Assembly: GCA_000432735.1 (NCBI GenBank)
Contig: FR887817.1
Location: forward strand, 2,959-37,289
Direction: 5' to 3'
DNA: 34,331 nt
Origin: Bacteroides sp. CAG:443
GTDB taxonomy: Bacteria; Bacteroidota; Bacteroidia; Bacteroidales; Bacteroidaceae
The position numbers were made by a program, and so were the translations under genes. Each line of letters begins with the position of its first letter. Position 1 is the stretch's first letter. This document shows positions 9,266 to 16,890 of the stretch, piece by piece. The notes beneath the pieces are model-generated. The model was not told the origin of the DNA, searched no databases, and was given only the letters and a program-made list of their open reading frames with translations.

Positions 9266-10264
9266 ATGGGAAAAAGACTCACAGACAATCTTACTTCACT
9301 CTATATTGGAGCCGCCAATAGTCTGAAGCCCAAACAGGCACGAAGGAAAATCGTTGCCTATGTGGAAAGTTACGACGATGTTTCTTTCTGGCGTTCCCTT
9401 CTGGCCGAATATGAAAACGACAAACGTTATTTTGAGGTTATGTTGCCCTCACGCAGCTCTCTAGCCAAAGGGAAAAAGACTGTTCTGATGAACGAACTGG
9501 GTAGTCACCTCGGAGAAAACATGATAGCCTGTGTAGACAGTGATTATGACTACCTGCTTCAGGGAAGGACACAAACATCACGTTACATTATCAACAGTCC
9601 TTACGTACTGCAAACCTATGCATACGCCATCGAAAATTACCATTGCTATGCCGAAGGATTACACGAAGTATGTGTCACAGCTACCCTGAACGACCATAAA
9701 CTGATTGACTTTCCGGCTTTCATGAAGCTGTATTCGGAAATAGCCTATCCTCTTTTTGTCTGGTCGGTATGGTTCTATCGTCAGCACAACCTGTCGGAAT
9801 TTTCACTGCTCGATTTCTGTTCCTTCGTAAAACTGGATCAGGTCAGTACACGTCATCCGGAGAAAAGCCTCGAAATCATGTCGAAGAAAGTCAACCGTAA
9901 ACTTCATGAACTGGAAAAGCGTCATGCGGCTGCCCTCGATGAAATAGAAGATATGAAAAAAGAATTCCGTACGCTGGGAGTCTATCCGGACAATACCTAC
10001 ATGTTCATCCAAGGGCATCACATCATGGACAATGTAGTCCTGCGTCTGCTGGTTCCAGTATGTACGGTATTGCGTCGTGAACGAGAGCAGCAAATACACG
10101 ATCTGGCGCTGCACGATGTACAACTCCACAACGAACTCACGGCATATCAGCGCAGCCAGATCGACGTGGAAGTAGTAATCCGAAAAAATCCTCATTACCA
10201 GTCATCGCCTCTATACAAGAAAATCCAGCAGGATATAGAAACGTTTTTGAAAATAGCCAAGTAA
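9266..10264 (+). CDS. DUF4435 / TOPRIM-like protein (AriB-like candidate)
   Basis: A 332-residue soluble protein. The N-terminal part has the TOPRIM-type acidic pattern: IVAYVESYDD with Glu34 at the end of the first strand, then IACVDSDYD (Asp91, Asp93, Asp95), and a conserved-looking AIENYHCY segment. These would bind metal and form a nuclease site. The C-terminal half is helical, with a charged coiled-coil-like stretch (about 208-240). It sits 13 bp after the ATPase gene, so the two are cotranscribed. DUF4435 proteins include AriB of the PARIS defence system, a TOPRIM RNase. Family membership is probable from motifs; nuclease activity and defence role are inferred. It ends 6 bp from the convergent porin-like gene. 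Confidence 0.75.
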   Translation: MGKRLTDNLTSLYIGAANSLKPKQARRKIVAYVESYDDVSFWRSLLAEYENDKRYFEVMLPSRSSLAKGKKTVLMNELGSHLGENMIACVDSDYDYLLQGRTQTSRYIINSPYVLQTYAYAIENYHCYAEGLHEVCVTATLNDHKLIDFPAFMKLYSEIAYPLFVWSVWFYRQHNLSEFSLLDFCSFVKLDQVSTRHPEKSLEIMSKKVNRKLHELEKRHAAALDEIEDMKKEFRTLGVYPDNTYMFIQGHHIMDNVVLRLLVPVCTVLRREREQQIHDLALHDVQLHNELTAYQRSQIDVEVVIRKNPHYQSSPLYKKIQQDIETFLKIAK

Positions 10265-10270
10265 ACAGCT

Positions 10271-11329
10271 TTACGGCTTTCGTATCTCGTACCCTAATCT
10301 GAGTAATCCGATACAGCCATGTACCCGACTGTTTTTTATCACATGAAAAGCCGGCTGTATATACATGTTATGCCGACAAGCAATCCGGCAGGTCAGTTCA
10401 CCACTCCATTCGTTTCCTTCAGCAAAACCTGCATAACCGGCAAACACCCCACTTTCCAGTTTGCCACAATGCAATACCAAAGCACCACCAGCATAGCTCC
10501 GGCAACCTTTTAAGACTGTAGGATTAACCGAATATTGAATCAATGCATGCCAATGAGCTGACAAATTCTGCTCTGCATATCCCCATACTAACGCATTCCA
10601 TTCTTTTTTTTCTTTCGACTCTTCAGTTCCCTTCTCATAACAAGCAGACATCCCGTTACGTAAAGCAAAACCCATATAATAACTGCTGCCATTGTTCTGA
10701 TAATTAATTGTTGATATTCCCAGTATGCCATCACTTTCAGGACAGAAACGAAAGACATTCTCACGTCCGGTCAGTCTTTTATACCCCACTCCATTGTAAG
10801 CAGAAGCCTCAAAACTCCATCTGTTCCCTTTATACTTATAGTCTATCCCTATCGAAGCCAGAGGATAATTGGCTATGGGATAATTTACAGATAATGTAGG
10901 GAAAATGCCACACGAACTATTGGTAAACAAGGAAGTATAAGGAGATGTAAAATAGTCTTCATTCAAATTACGAACTCCTACAAACAGAAACGACTTTTTC
11001 AACTGCCACCTTATACCCAATACAGCCAACGCCAATGGAGTATTTTCTTCCTCAATATTAGAAAATCCCTGCCAGTCGTCTATCAAAGGTCTCTCATGTG
11101 TTTCGGCAATACTGATTGAAGCCATCTCCATGCCGAAATTTTTTCCTATAGGAAACTCAAACTCTGCCCGGAGCAGATTCACCCACTTTGCTCCTTTCCT
11201 GAAATCGGTTTGGAATTCGGATGTATAGGCTATACCTGTTTCCTGTGCTGCAAGACAATGACTATAGAAAGTAATCATTGACATTGCAGCATAAAAAACA
11301 TTAGTACGAAATTTTTTTGCTATAACCAT
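10271..11329 (-). CDS. Porin-like outer-membrane beta-barrel protein coupled to mgtA
   Basis: Starting at the ATG at 11329 gives 352 residues with a signal peptide (MVIAKKFRTNVFYAAMSMITFYSHCLAAQ). Longer in-frame extension would run backwards through the end of mgtA and is rejected. The mature part alternates polar and aromatic residues in short strands (for example ALAVLGIRWQLKKSFLFVGVRNLN and GALVLHCGKLESGVFAGY) and resembles OprB-like carbohydrate porins of Bacteroidales, though I see no decisive motif. The start codon overlaps the last 10 bp of mgtA, implying translational coupling and a shared role, perhaps letting Mg2+ or another solute across the outer membrane. That role is inference. 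Confidence 0.72.
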   Translation of the reverse strand: MVIAKKFRTNVFYAAMSMITFYSHCLAAQETGIAYTSEFQTDFRKGAKWVNLLRAEFEFPIGKNFGMEMASISIAETHERPLIDDWQGFSNIEEENTPLALAVLGIRWQLKKSFLFVGVRNLNEDYFTSPYTSLFTNSSCGIFPTLSVNYPIANYPLASIGIDYKYKGNRWSFEASAYNGVGYKRLTGRENVFRFCPESDGILGISTINYQNNGSSYYMGFALRNGMSACYEKGTEESKEKKEWNALVWGYAEQNLSAHWHALIQYSVNPTVLKGCRSYAGGALVLHCGKLESGVFAGYAGFAEGNEWSGELTCRIACRHNMYIQPAFHVIKNSRVHGCIGLLRLGYEIRKP

Positions 11330-13998
11330 TTTACAAATCGCCTGATATACCAGTTCTTCACGAGCTGTGTCAGTATGCAATAAGAAAGTAAAATACCGAA
11401 CAACCATGGGAAATAGCTTAACGGCAATGCTCCCAGCCCAATAGAACTTCCAAAAGGAGTAAACGGGATGATAATGCCGATAGCCATAATCAGGAAGGTC
11501 AGACCGGTAACCTGCCAGGATGCACAGCTCTGTATGAACGGAATTTTCCGCGTACGAATCATGTGCACAATCAATGTCTGCGAGAGCAGTCCTTCGATGA
11601 ACCATCCAGACTGAAAAAGAGTCTGATGTGCCAGCGAGTTACAGTCGAACACATACCACATCACCAGATACGTCACAATATCGAAAACCGAACTGATCGG
11701 ACCGATAAAGATCATGAACCGGCTCAAATCGGATGCATCCCACTTACGAGGCTTGCGCAGATACTCGGCATCCATACGGTCGAACGGAATGGTAGTCTGC
11801 GAAATATCGTACAACAGATTCTGTATAAGCAAGTGAATAGGCAACATGGGCAGGAAAGGCAAGAAAGCACTGGCAGCCATGACGCTGAACATATTTCCAA
11901 AATTGGAACTTGCCGTCATCTTGATATACTTCGTGATATTTCCAAACGTCTTGCGACCTTCCAGTACACCATCTTCCAGCACCATCAAATCCTTTTCCAG
12001 CAGAATAATGTCCGCACTCTCCTTTGCAATATCCACAGCCGAATCGACAGAGATACCAATATCCGACTGACGCAACGCCGATGCATCATTAATGCCGTCG
12101 CCTAAAAAGCCAACCGTATTCTGCTGATCCTGCAAGATAGAAATAATCTGCGTTTTCTGAATAGGAGTCAGCTTAGAGAAAACCGTCGTTTCACGGACAG
12201 CCTTATGCTGCTCTTCGCTACTCATTGCAGCCAGTTCCGGTCCGGTAAGCGCATTTCCCGTTTCAATGCCTACCTGACGGGCAATGGTACGTACCACGGC
12301 ATCGTTATCTCCCGACAAGATTTTTACTTCAATACCATGCTCGTGCAACTGCCGGATGGCACTTGCCGCCGACTGCTTAGGAGGATCGAGAAACGCCAGA
12401 TACCCGATAAGCACCATTTCGTTCTCATCCTTCACACAGAAATTACATTCCTTGTCCAGATAACTCTTCTGTGCCACGGCAATGACCCGCATTCCCTGCT
12501 TGTTCATCTGCTCACTGATTTCCTTTGCCTTCTGTTTCAGTTCGGGCTTAAAGGGCTGCACCTTCCCCTCAAATTCGGCATACGAACAAATTTCGAGCAT
12601 TTCTTCTACCGCTCCCTTGGTGATAATCTGCCGTTTTCCCTGTTTATCTTCCACCACAACCGACATACGCCGGCGAGTAAAATCGAACGGGATTTCGTCA
12701 ACTTTCTTGTAATTATCCTTCAAGTGTTCCAGATCAAGATCCTTCACATGCGAAAGGATGGCCTTATCCATCAAATTCTTCAAACCAGTCTGAAAGAAAC
12801 TGTTAAAGTACGCGTGGCGCAAAATACGCTTATCGTTGTCGCTTGAGCCATCGGCGTTGATGTATTTTTCCAAAACAATCTGATCGCATGTCAGCGTACC
12901 CGTCTTGTCGGTACACAAAATATTCATAGCGCCGAAATTCTGAATCGCATTCAAATCCTTCACTATCGTTTTTTTCTTCGACATGGCTACCGCCCCTTTC
13001 GACAGATTGGCTGTCACAATCATCGGAAGCATCTCCGGAGTCAATCCGACAGCCACCGATACCGCAAAGATAAAAGCCTCCAGCCAGTCACCTTTTGTCA
13101 GTCCGTTCACCAAAAAGACAAAGGGAATCATGACCAGCATGAAACGGATCAGCAGAAAACTCACCTTACTGATACCTTTATCAAAAGCCGTTGCCGCCCG
13201 ATGTCCGATAATCCCTTTGGCAATCGTTCCCAGATACGTATTGTTTCCCGTAGCAAAAACAATTCCCGTAGCCGAACCGCTCACCACATTCGACCCCATA
13301 AAGCAAATGTTGTCCAGCTCTACCACGCTACCCTTGCTGTACTTCTCTCCTTTCGGTACCGGACACTTTTCAATCGGATCCGACTCTCCGGTAAGCGAAG
13401 ACTGGCTGACAAACAAATCCTTTGCCTCAACGATACGGATATCCGCCGGAATCATGTCACCGGCAGCTATCATCACAATATCTCCGGGTACCAGTTCGGC
13501 AATGCTGATTTCTTCGTCGTGACTTCCGGCACGTTTCACATAACACGTGTTGGTCACCATCTTCAGCAACGCTTCACTCGACATGTTTGCCTTCCACTCC
13601 TGACGAAAACGGAGAATGGCACTGCACACTACCATCACGGAAATGATGATAATAGCCGTCCAGTCCTGTTCTCCCGGATCGGCAAGCAGCACATCCAGCA
13701 CGAACGAAATGATAACCAAAATCGTCAGTACACCGATAAACGGATTAATAAACGTCTTGATGAAGGTAGAAACCGGATTCTTCTTCTTTTCATGTTCCAC
13801 TTCATTCTTGCCATAAAGCGACTGTCTTTCCTCTACTTCTTCCACACTGATTCCCGACGGAGTAGTCTGAAAATAACTGAATACAGCGTCCAGTGGCTGA
13901 GCTGCCGCCAAAAATACCTTCTCGGCATTAAAAGCGAACTGTGTCTTACGCTTCTTGTCCTTCCACATTGTCATACTTCGTTTACAAGTTACTACCAT
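11320..13998 (-). CDS. mgtA: Magnesium-translocating P-type ATPase
   Basis: Up to 892 residues (start at 13998; in-frame ATGs at 13974 and 13968 are alternatives giving 884 or 882). P-type ATPase hallmarks: TGES (203-206), PEMLP in membrane helix 4 (321-325), phosphorylation site DKTGT (Asp364), and the hinge GDGINDAS. The PEMLPMIVTANL segment and overall length match the MgtA/MgtB (P3B) class that imports Mg2+. Upstream on the same strand lie a sensor kinase and response regulator, and the promoter region carries four 11-bp-phased repeats. Together these suggest activation by the neighbouring two-component system. It overlaps the following porin-like gene by 10 bp. Confidence 0.93.
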   Translation of the reverse strand: MVVTCKRSMTMWKDKKRKTQFAFNAEKVFLAAAQPLDAVFSYFQTTPSGISVEEVEERQSLYGKNEVEHEKKKNPVSTFIKTFINPFIGVLTILVIISFVLDVLLADPGEQDWTAIIIISVMVVCSAILRFRQEWKANMSSEALLKMVTNTCYVKRAGSHDEEISIAELVPGDIVMIAAGDMIPADIRIVEAKDLFVSQSSLTGESDPIEKCPVPKGEKYSKGSVVELDNICFMGSNVVSGSATGIVFATGNNTYLGTIAKGIIGHRAATAFDKGISKVSFLLIRFMLVMIPFVFLVNGLTKGDWLEAFIFAVSVAVGLTPEMLPMIVTANLSKGAVAMSKKKTIVKDLNAIQNFGAMNILCTDKTGTLTCDQIVLEKYINADGSSDNDKRILRHAYFNSFFQTGLKNLMDKAILSHVKDLDLEHLKDNYKKVDEIPFDFTRRRMSVVVEDKQGKRQIITKGAVEEMLEICSYAEFEGKVQPFKPELKQKAKEISEQMNKQGMRVIAVAQKSYLDKECNFCVKDENEMVLIGYLAFLDPPKQSAASAIRQLHEHGIEVKILSGDNDAVVRTIARQVGIETGNALTGPELAAMSSEEQHKAVRETTVFSKLTPIQKTQIISILQDQQNTVGFLGDGINDASALRQSDIGISVDSAVDIAKESADIILLEKDLMVLEDGVLEGRKTFGNITKYIKMTASSNFGNMFSVMAASAFLPFLPMLPIHLLIQNLLYDISQTTIPFDRMDAEYLRKPRKWDASDLSRFMIFIGPISSVFDIVTYLVMWYVFDCNSLAHQTLFQSGWFIEGLLSQTLIVHMIRTRKIPFIQSCASWQVTGLTFLIMAIGIIIPFTPFGSSIGLGALPLSYFPWLFGILLSYCILTQLVKNWYIRRFVKWL

Positions 13999-14015
13999 GT
14001 ATCTTTTTCACGCTG

Positions 14016-14023
14016 CAAAAGTA
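14016..14023 (-). promoter_or_regulatory. Likely -7 element of the mgtA promoter
   Basis: TACTTTTG on the minus strand fits TAnnTTTG, 17 bp upstream of the first possible mgtA start. No matching TTTG is found about 20 bp further up. Instead the 11-bp repeats begin there, as expected for an activator-dependent promoter. Confidence 0.5.
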
Positions 14024-14046
14024 GAACGGACACTGCAAAAAGACAG

Positions 14047-14090
14047 TTAGAAAACAATTAGAGTGGTATTAGAAAACTATTAGAAAAATA
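14047..14090 (-). promoter_or_regulatory. Four 11-bp-phased direct repeats upstream of mgtA
   Basis: Read on the plus strand, units begin at 14047, 14058, 14069 and 14080: TTAGAAAACAA, TTAGAGTGGTA, TTAGAAAACTA, TTAGAAAAATA. TTAGA is invariant and the period is exactly 11 bp. A further TTAGAAAAC copy is at 14111-14119. The array sits 49-92 bp upstream of the 13998 start, over and behind the expected -33 position. OmpR/PhoB-family regulators bind direct repeats with this period, and one is encoded just upstream. Operator function is inferred. Confidence 0.6.
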
Positions 14091-14187
14091 CACAAACAGA
14101 TACTTAGCTATTAGAAAACAGCCAGTTATGCAACTTAAATGGGCGTGTTTATTTCCTTTTTCACGCCTCATTGTTAAAATATAAATC

Positions 14188-15558
14188 CTATATATGCGGA
14201 AGTTCAATGACGAAAGTCGTTCCCTTGCCCTGCTCCGAATGTACACTGATATTTCCCTGATGCAGATGAATAATCTTCTGCGACAGTGTCATGCCGATAC
14301 CATGTCCTTCCGCCATCTTCTCCTGTTCCCCTCTATAGAACAAGGTAAACAGATGCTGCTTGTCGGCTTCCGACATTCCGATGCCCGCATCCGACAAACG
14401 TACGATGGTCCACTTATCCCAGTAAGATATCTGGATAAACGAAGACTTGTCGGCAGAATACTTACAGTTATTTTCAATCAGGTTCGAGAAAGCAATATTC
14501 AGCAGATACAGATTCCCTTTCACCGTAATCAGACGGTCATCCTCTGCCTCCTCCTGTTCGAACAACAAATCGATATGATAATCCGGATGAGCACGCAAAA
14601 TAAATTCCCGGGCATCCAGCAACAATTCGTCCAGCCGGATTTCCTGCATCTTGATATGCTCCTTCTGGTAGTCGGCCTTCGCCAGATTCAACAAGCCGTC
14701 TATCAGCTTCGTCATTCTGCGAGCATCGAGCAACACGTTCTGCATTGCCTGCCTGTACTGCTCCCCGCTTCGTTCCTTCTGCAACGACAAATCCAGCTCT
14801 GCTATCAGGGCTGCCAGCGGCGTACGCAGTTCGTGCGACACATTGCTGACAAACATTTTCTGCGAGTTGAACGATACCTCCAAGCGCTCCAGCAAAGCAT
14901 TGAAAGCCGTACTCAGTTCTCCCAGTTCGTCTTTTTCGTTTTTCACAGGAAGCCGCCGGTTAATGTGCAATGCCGTAATGGTTTCTGCTTCTTTCACAAT
15001 ATCCCGAATCGGTTTCAGCGACGCACGGGCAAGAAAATACCCTGCTGCAAACAGCAACGACAATCCGACAACAAACAATACGACCAATGTTTTCTGCAAC
15101 TCCAGCAAATTGTCGTAGCCATATCCGTCGTAAGCAGCAGCCGTTACAATGTAGTCTTTCCCTCCGAACGAATAGCGTATTCCCACAGCCTGATACTTGC
15201 CAATATAGAACTCCATCTCCTTTTCTTTCAGAATACGGTCTATCATGGCACGGTCTTCCTTGATAATATCGTTCTGTACCGCATCGTGATAAAGCATCTG
15301 GAAGTCGGCAGAATAGACAGCCACTTCCACTTCGTTGATAAACTTCTTGTTGTTCAGATAAATAGACTGCATAGTCTGTGCATCTACCTGATTCTGAAGA
15401 AACAAATGCGCCTTTGTTACCGCCTCACTTTTCAGGTCGTGGAAAAACGTCTTGCTGCGCGTATGTTCGCTTACCAGATAAATCAACACCATGCACAGCA
15501 GAAAAACGGCTGCCGTAACACACGTATTCTGTAAAGTCAGTTTCGTTTTTATTTTCAT
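14188..15558 (-). CDS. Membrane sensor histidine kinase
   Basis: A 456-residue kinase: membrane helices at about 12-32 and 157-177 flanking a periplasmic sensor region of about 120 residues, a HAMP linker (about 178-230), the dimerisation/phosphoacceptor box FVSNVSHELRTPL with His242, N box NLIENNCKYS, G1 DAGIGMS and G2 GHGIGMTL. All ATP-binding elements are present. It overlaps the response-regulator gene by 4 bp, so the two are cotranscribed and translationally coupled. The periplasmic region carries several acidic residues (KEKEME near 111-116), but the sensed signal cannot be read from sequence. The adjacent mgtA suggests low Mg2+ or another envelope cation signal. Confidence 0.92.
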   Translation of the reverse strand: MKIKTKLTLQNTCVTAAVFLLCMVLIYLVSEHTRSKTFFHDLKSEAVTKAHLFLQNQVDAQTMQSIYLNNKKFINEVEVAVYSADFQMLYHDAVQNDIIKEDRAMIDRILKEKEMEFYIGKYQAVGIRYSFGGKDYIVTAAAYDGYGYDNLLELQKTLVVLFVVGLSLLFAAGYFLARASLKPIRDIVKEAETITALHINRRLPVKNEKDELGELSTAFNALLERLEVSFNSQKMFVSNVSHELRTPLAALIAELDLSLQKERSGEQYRQAMQNVLLDARRMTKLIDGLLNLAKADYQKEHIKMQEIRLDELLLDAREFILRAHPDYHIDLLFEQEEAEDDRLITVKGNLYLLNIAFSNLIENNCKYSADKSSFIQISYWDKWTIVRLSDAGIGMSEADKQHLFTLFYRGEQEKMAEGHGIGMTLSQKIIHLHQGNISVHSEQGKGTTFVIELPHI

Positions 15559-16241
15559 AACTTATCCGTTAAAATGAAACCGATACCGGGTTTCGTATGA
15601 ATGAGCTTGACATCAAACTCCTTGTCGATTTTCTTTCGCAGGTAATTGATATACACATCGATGAAATTTGTTCCGGTATCGAAATGCGTATTCCATACTT
15701 TTTCAGCAATCTCTACGCGACTGATAACTTTCTCTGCGTTTTCAACCATATACAGCAACAGGTTGTATTCTTTCGGCGACAGCTTTATCGCTTTCCCCTG
15801 CCGTTTCACCTCCCTGAGGTTCCGATTGATTGTCAAGTCAGCATACTCAATCTGCTCAGGCATATCGGCTACCACTTCTTTATTTCGTTTCAGCAATACC
15901 TTTACACGTGCCGTCAGTTCCCGGAAATCGAACGGTTTCGTCATATAGTCGTCTGCTCCCGCATCGAAACCATCCAGTTTGTCATCGGTAGAACCCAAAG
16001 CGGTCAGCATCAGTATAGGTACCTTTTCATTCAGGCGGCGAATCTCCTTGCAAAGCTCGAATCCGTCCATCTTCGGCAAGATAATGTCTGATATAACCAG
16101 CTGGAAAGAATAAGCCTGAAAAAGACGCAGCCCCATAGCTCCGTCGTATGCCACCATTGTCTGATAACCGTTCTCTTCCAGTCCGGCTTTCAGCAGGTCG
16201 GCCACTCGCTTTTCATCTTCTACAATCAGTATTGTCTGCAT
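15555..16241 (-). CDS. OmpR-family response regulator
   Basis: A 228-residue two-domain regulator. The receiver domain shows the acidic pair (VEDE), phosphoacceptor Asp52 (ISDIILPKMDG), the conserved Thr (LTALG) and Lys (TKPFD). The C-terminal winged-helix domain of the OmpR/PhoB type includes LSPKEYNLLLYM and the recognition region NFIDVYINYLRKKI. It is the first gene of the regulator/kinase operon and the obvious candidate to bind the 11-bp repeats upstream of mgtA. Confidence 0.94.
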   Translation of the reverse strand: MQTILIVEDEKRVADLLKAGLEENGYQTMVAYDGAMGLRLFQAYSFQLVISDIILPKMDGFELCKEIRRLNEKVPILMLTALGSTDDKLDGFDAGADDYMTKPFDFRELTARVKVLLKRNKEVVADMPEQIEYADLTINRNLREVKRQGKAIKLSPKEYNLLLYMVENAEKVISRVEIAEKVWNTHFDTGTNFIDVYINYLRKKIDKEFDVKLIHTKPGIGFILTDKL

Positions 16242-16324
16242 ACTCTCTGAATTTACCTAATGATATTATTTGCCTGCAAGTACAGATTACAACGCATATC
16301 CCCGCCCAATAGTTGACAGGTTTA

Positions 16325-16354
16325 CAAATATAGTGAATTTATTTTAGCCACAAA
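16325..16354 (-). promoter_or_regulatory. Promoter of the two-component operon
   Basis: On the minus strand TTTG (16354-16351), an 18-bp spacer and TATATTTG (16332-16325) fit the Bacteroidales consensus. The leader to the response-regulator start at 16241 would be about 75 nt. Confidence 0.6.
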
Positions 16355-16458
16355 GTGTACGTATCTTTATGCCACCGGAAGTTTCTTTGCCCCAAACAGG
16401 CAACGTCTCTATAAAACATGAAGGCAAATACAGAAAAACGTCCCGACATTTTCTGAAA

Positions 16459-16494
16459 ATTTGTACAAATCATTAGATTTTTTGTACAAAAAAT
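16459..16494. promoter_or_regulatory. Twin palindromes, candidate operator
   Basis: ATTTGTACAAAT (16459-16470) and ATTTTTTGTACAAAAAAT (16477-16494) are both perfect palindromes sharing the TTTGTACAAA core. Their centres are exactly 21 bp apart, two helical turns, so two dimers could bind the same face of the helix. The binding protein is unknown. Confidence 0.45.
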
Positions 16495-16890
16495 AAAGTA
16501 GTTCTGTAAAGCTTGTTGAGAAAGCACCTCAATAGTTATCAGAAATTCTACAGCTATTCAAACCATCACATGGCATAGAAATAAAATCCGACAGATTGAC
16601 TTTCCTGAATAAATAAAAGCCGAAGAGAGAGAGGAGAACGTTAAAAAACATTATAAGCAATATATTTTTTATTCAGCTTCTATTCATTTAAAATAATAAT
16701 ATATATCTTAGTAGAAAGATAACAAAATAAAAATATACGAAAAAAACACATCTGTAGCTACACACAGCAAAAAACAAAGACTATACGAGATCATCCGCTT
16801 GCTACAAATACAAAAACTATACGAGGTACATACTTTAAATAAATCATAACCTTAAATCAAGAATAAAGTATTAACCTTAATTGTTTAACT

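Larger units (their letters stand above)
16242..16890. other. 649-bp intergenic regulatory region between the regulator operon and susC
   Basis: AT-rich and without a convincing gene. It contains the minus-strand promoter at 16325-16354, two TTTGTACAAA palindromes centred 21 bp apart (16459-16470 and 16477-16494), a pair of direct repeats CAAA(G/A)ACTATACGAG (16775-16789 and 16811-16825, 36 bp apart) and two copies of TAACCTTAA (16847-16855, 16872-16880) just before susC. No clear TAnnTTTG promoter for susC was found, which fits an alternative sigma factor or activator, but this is inference. A 62-codon minus-strand open frame at 16339-16527 looks fortuitous. Confidence 0.6.

Noticed and set aside
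11330..11605. N-terminal extension of the porin-like gene back into mgtA
   Set aside because: The extension is the other frame of conserved mgtA coding sequence, and a clean signal peptide begins at 11329.
14142..14167. Terminator between the kinase gene and mgtA (GGCGTG/CACGCC)
   Set aside because: The stem is short and there is no T-run on the minus strand, so read-through into mgtA cannot be excluded, but the hairpin is too weak to call.
14194..15534. 446-codon plus-strand open frame opposite the histidine kinase
   Set aside because: The kinase on the minus strand has every catalytic box; the antisense product has no domain and a skewed composition rich in Gln, His and Ile.
16339..16527. 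62-codon minus-strand frame in the intergenic region
   Set aside because: No family features, and it overlaps both the promoter of the two-component operon and one palindrome.
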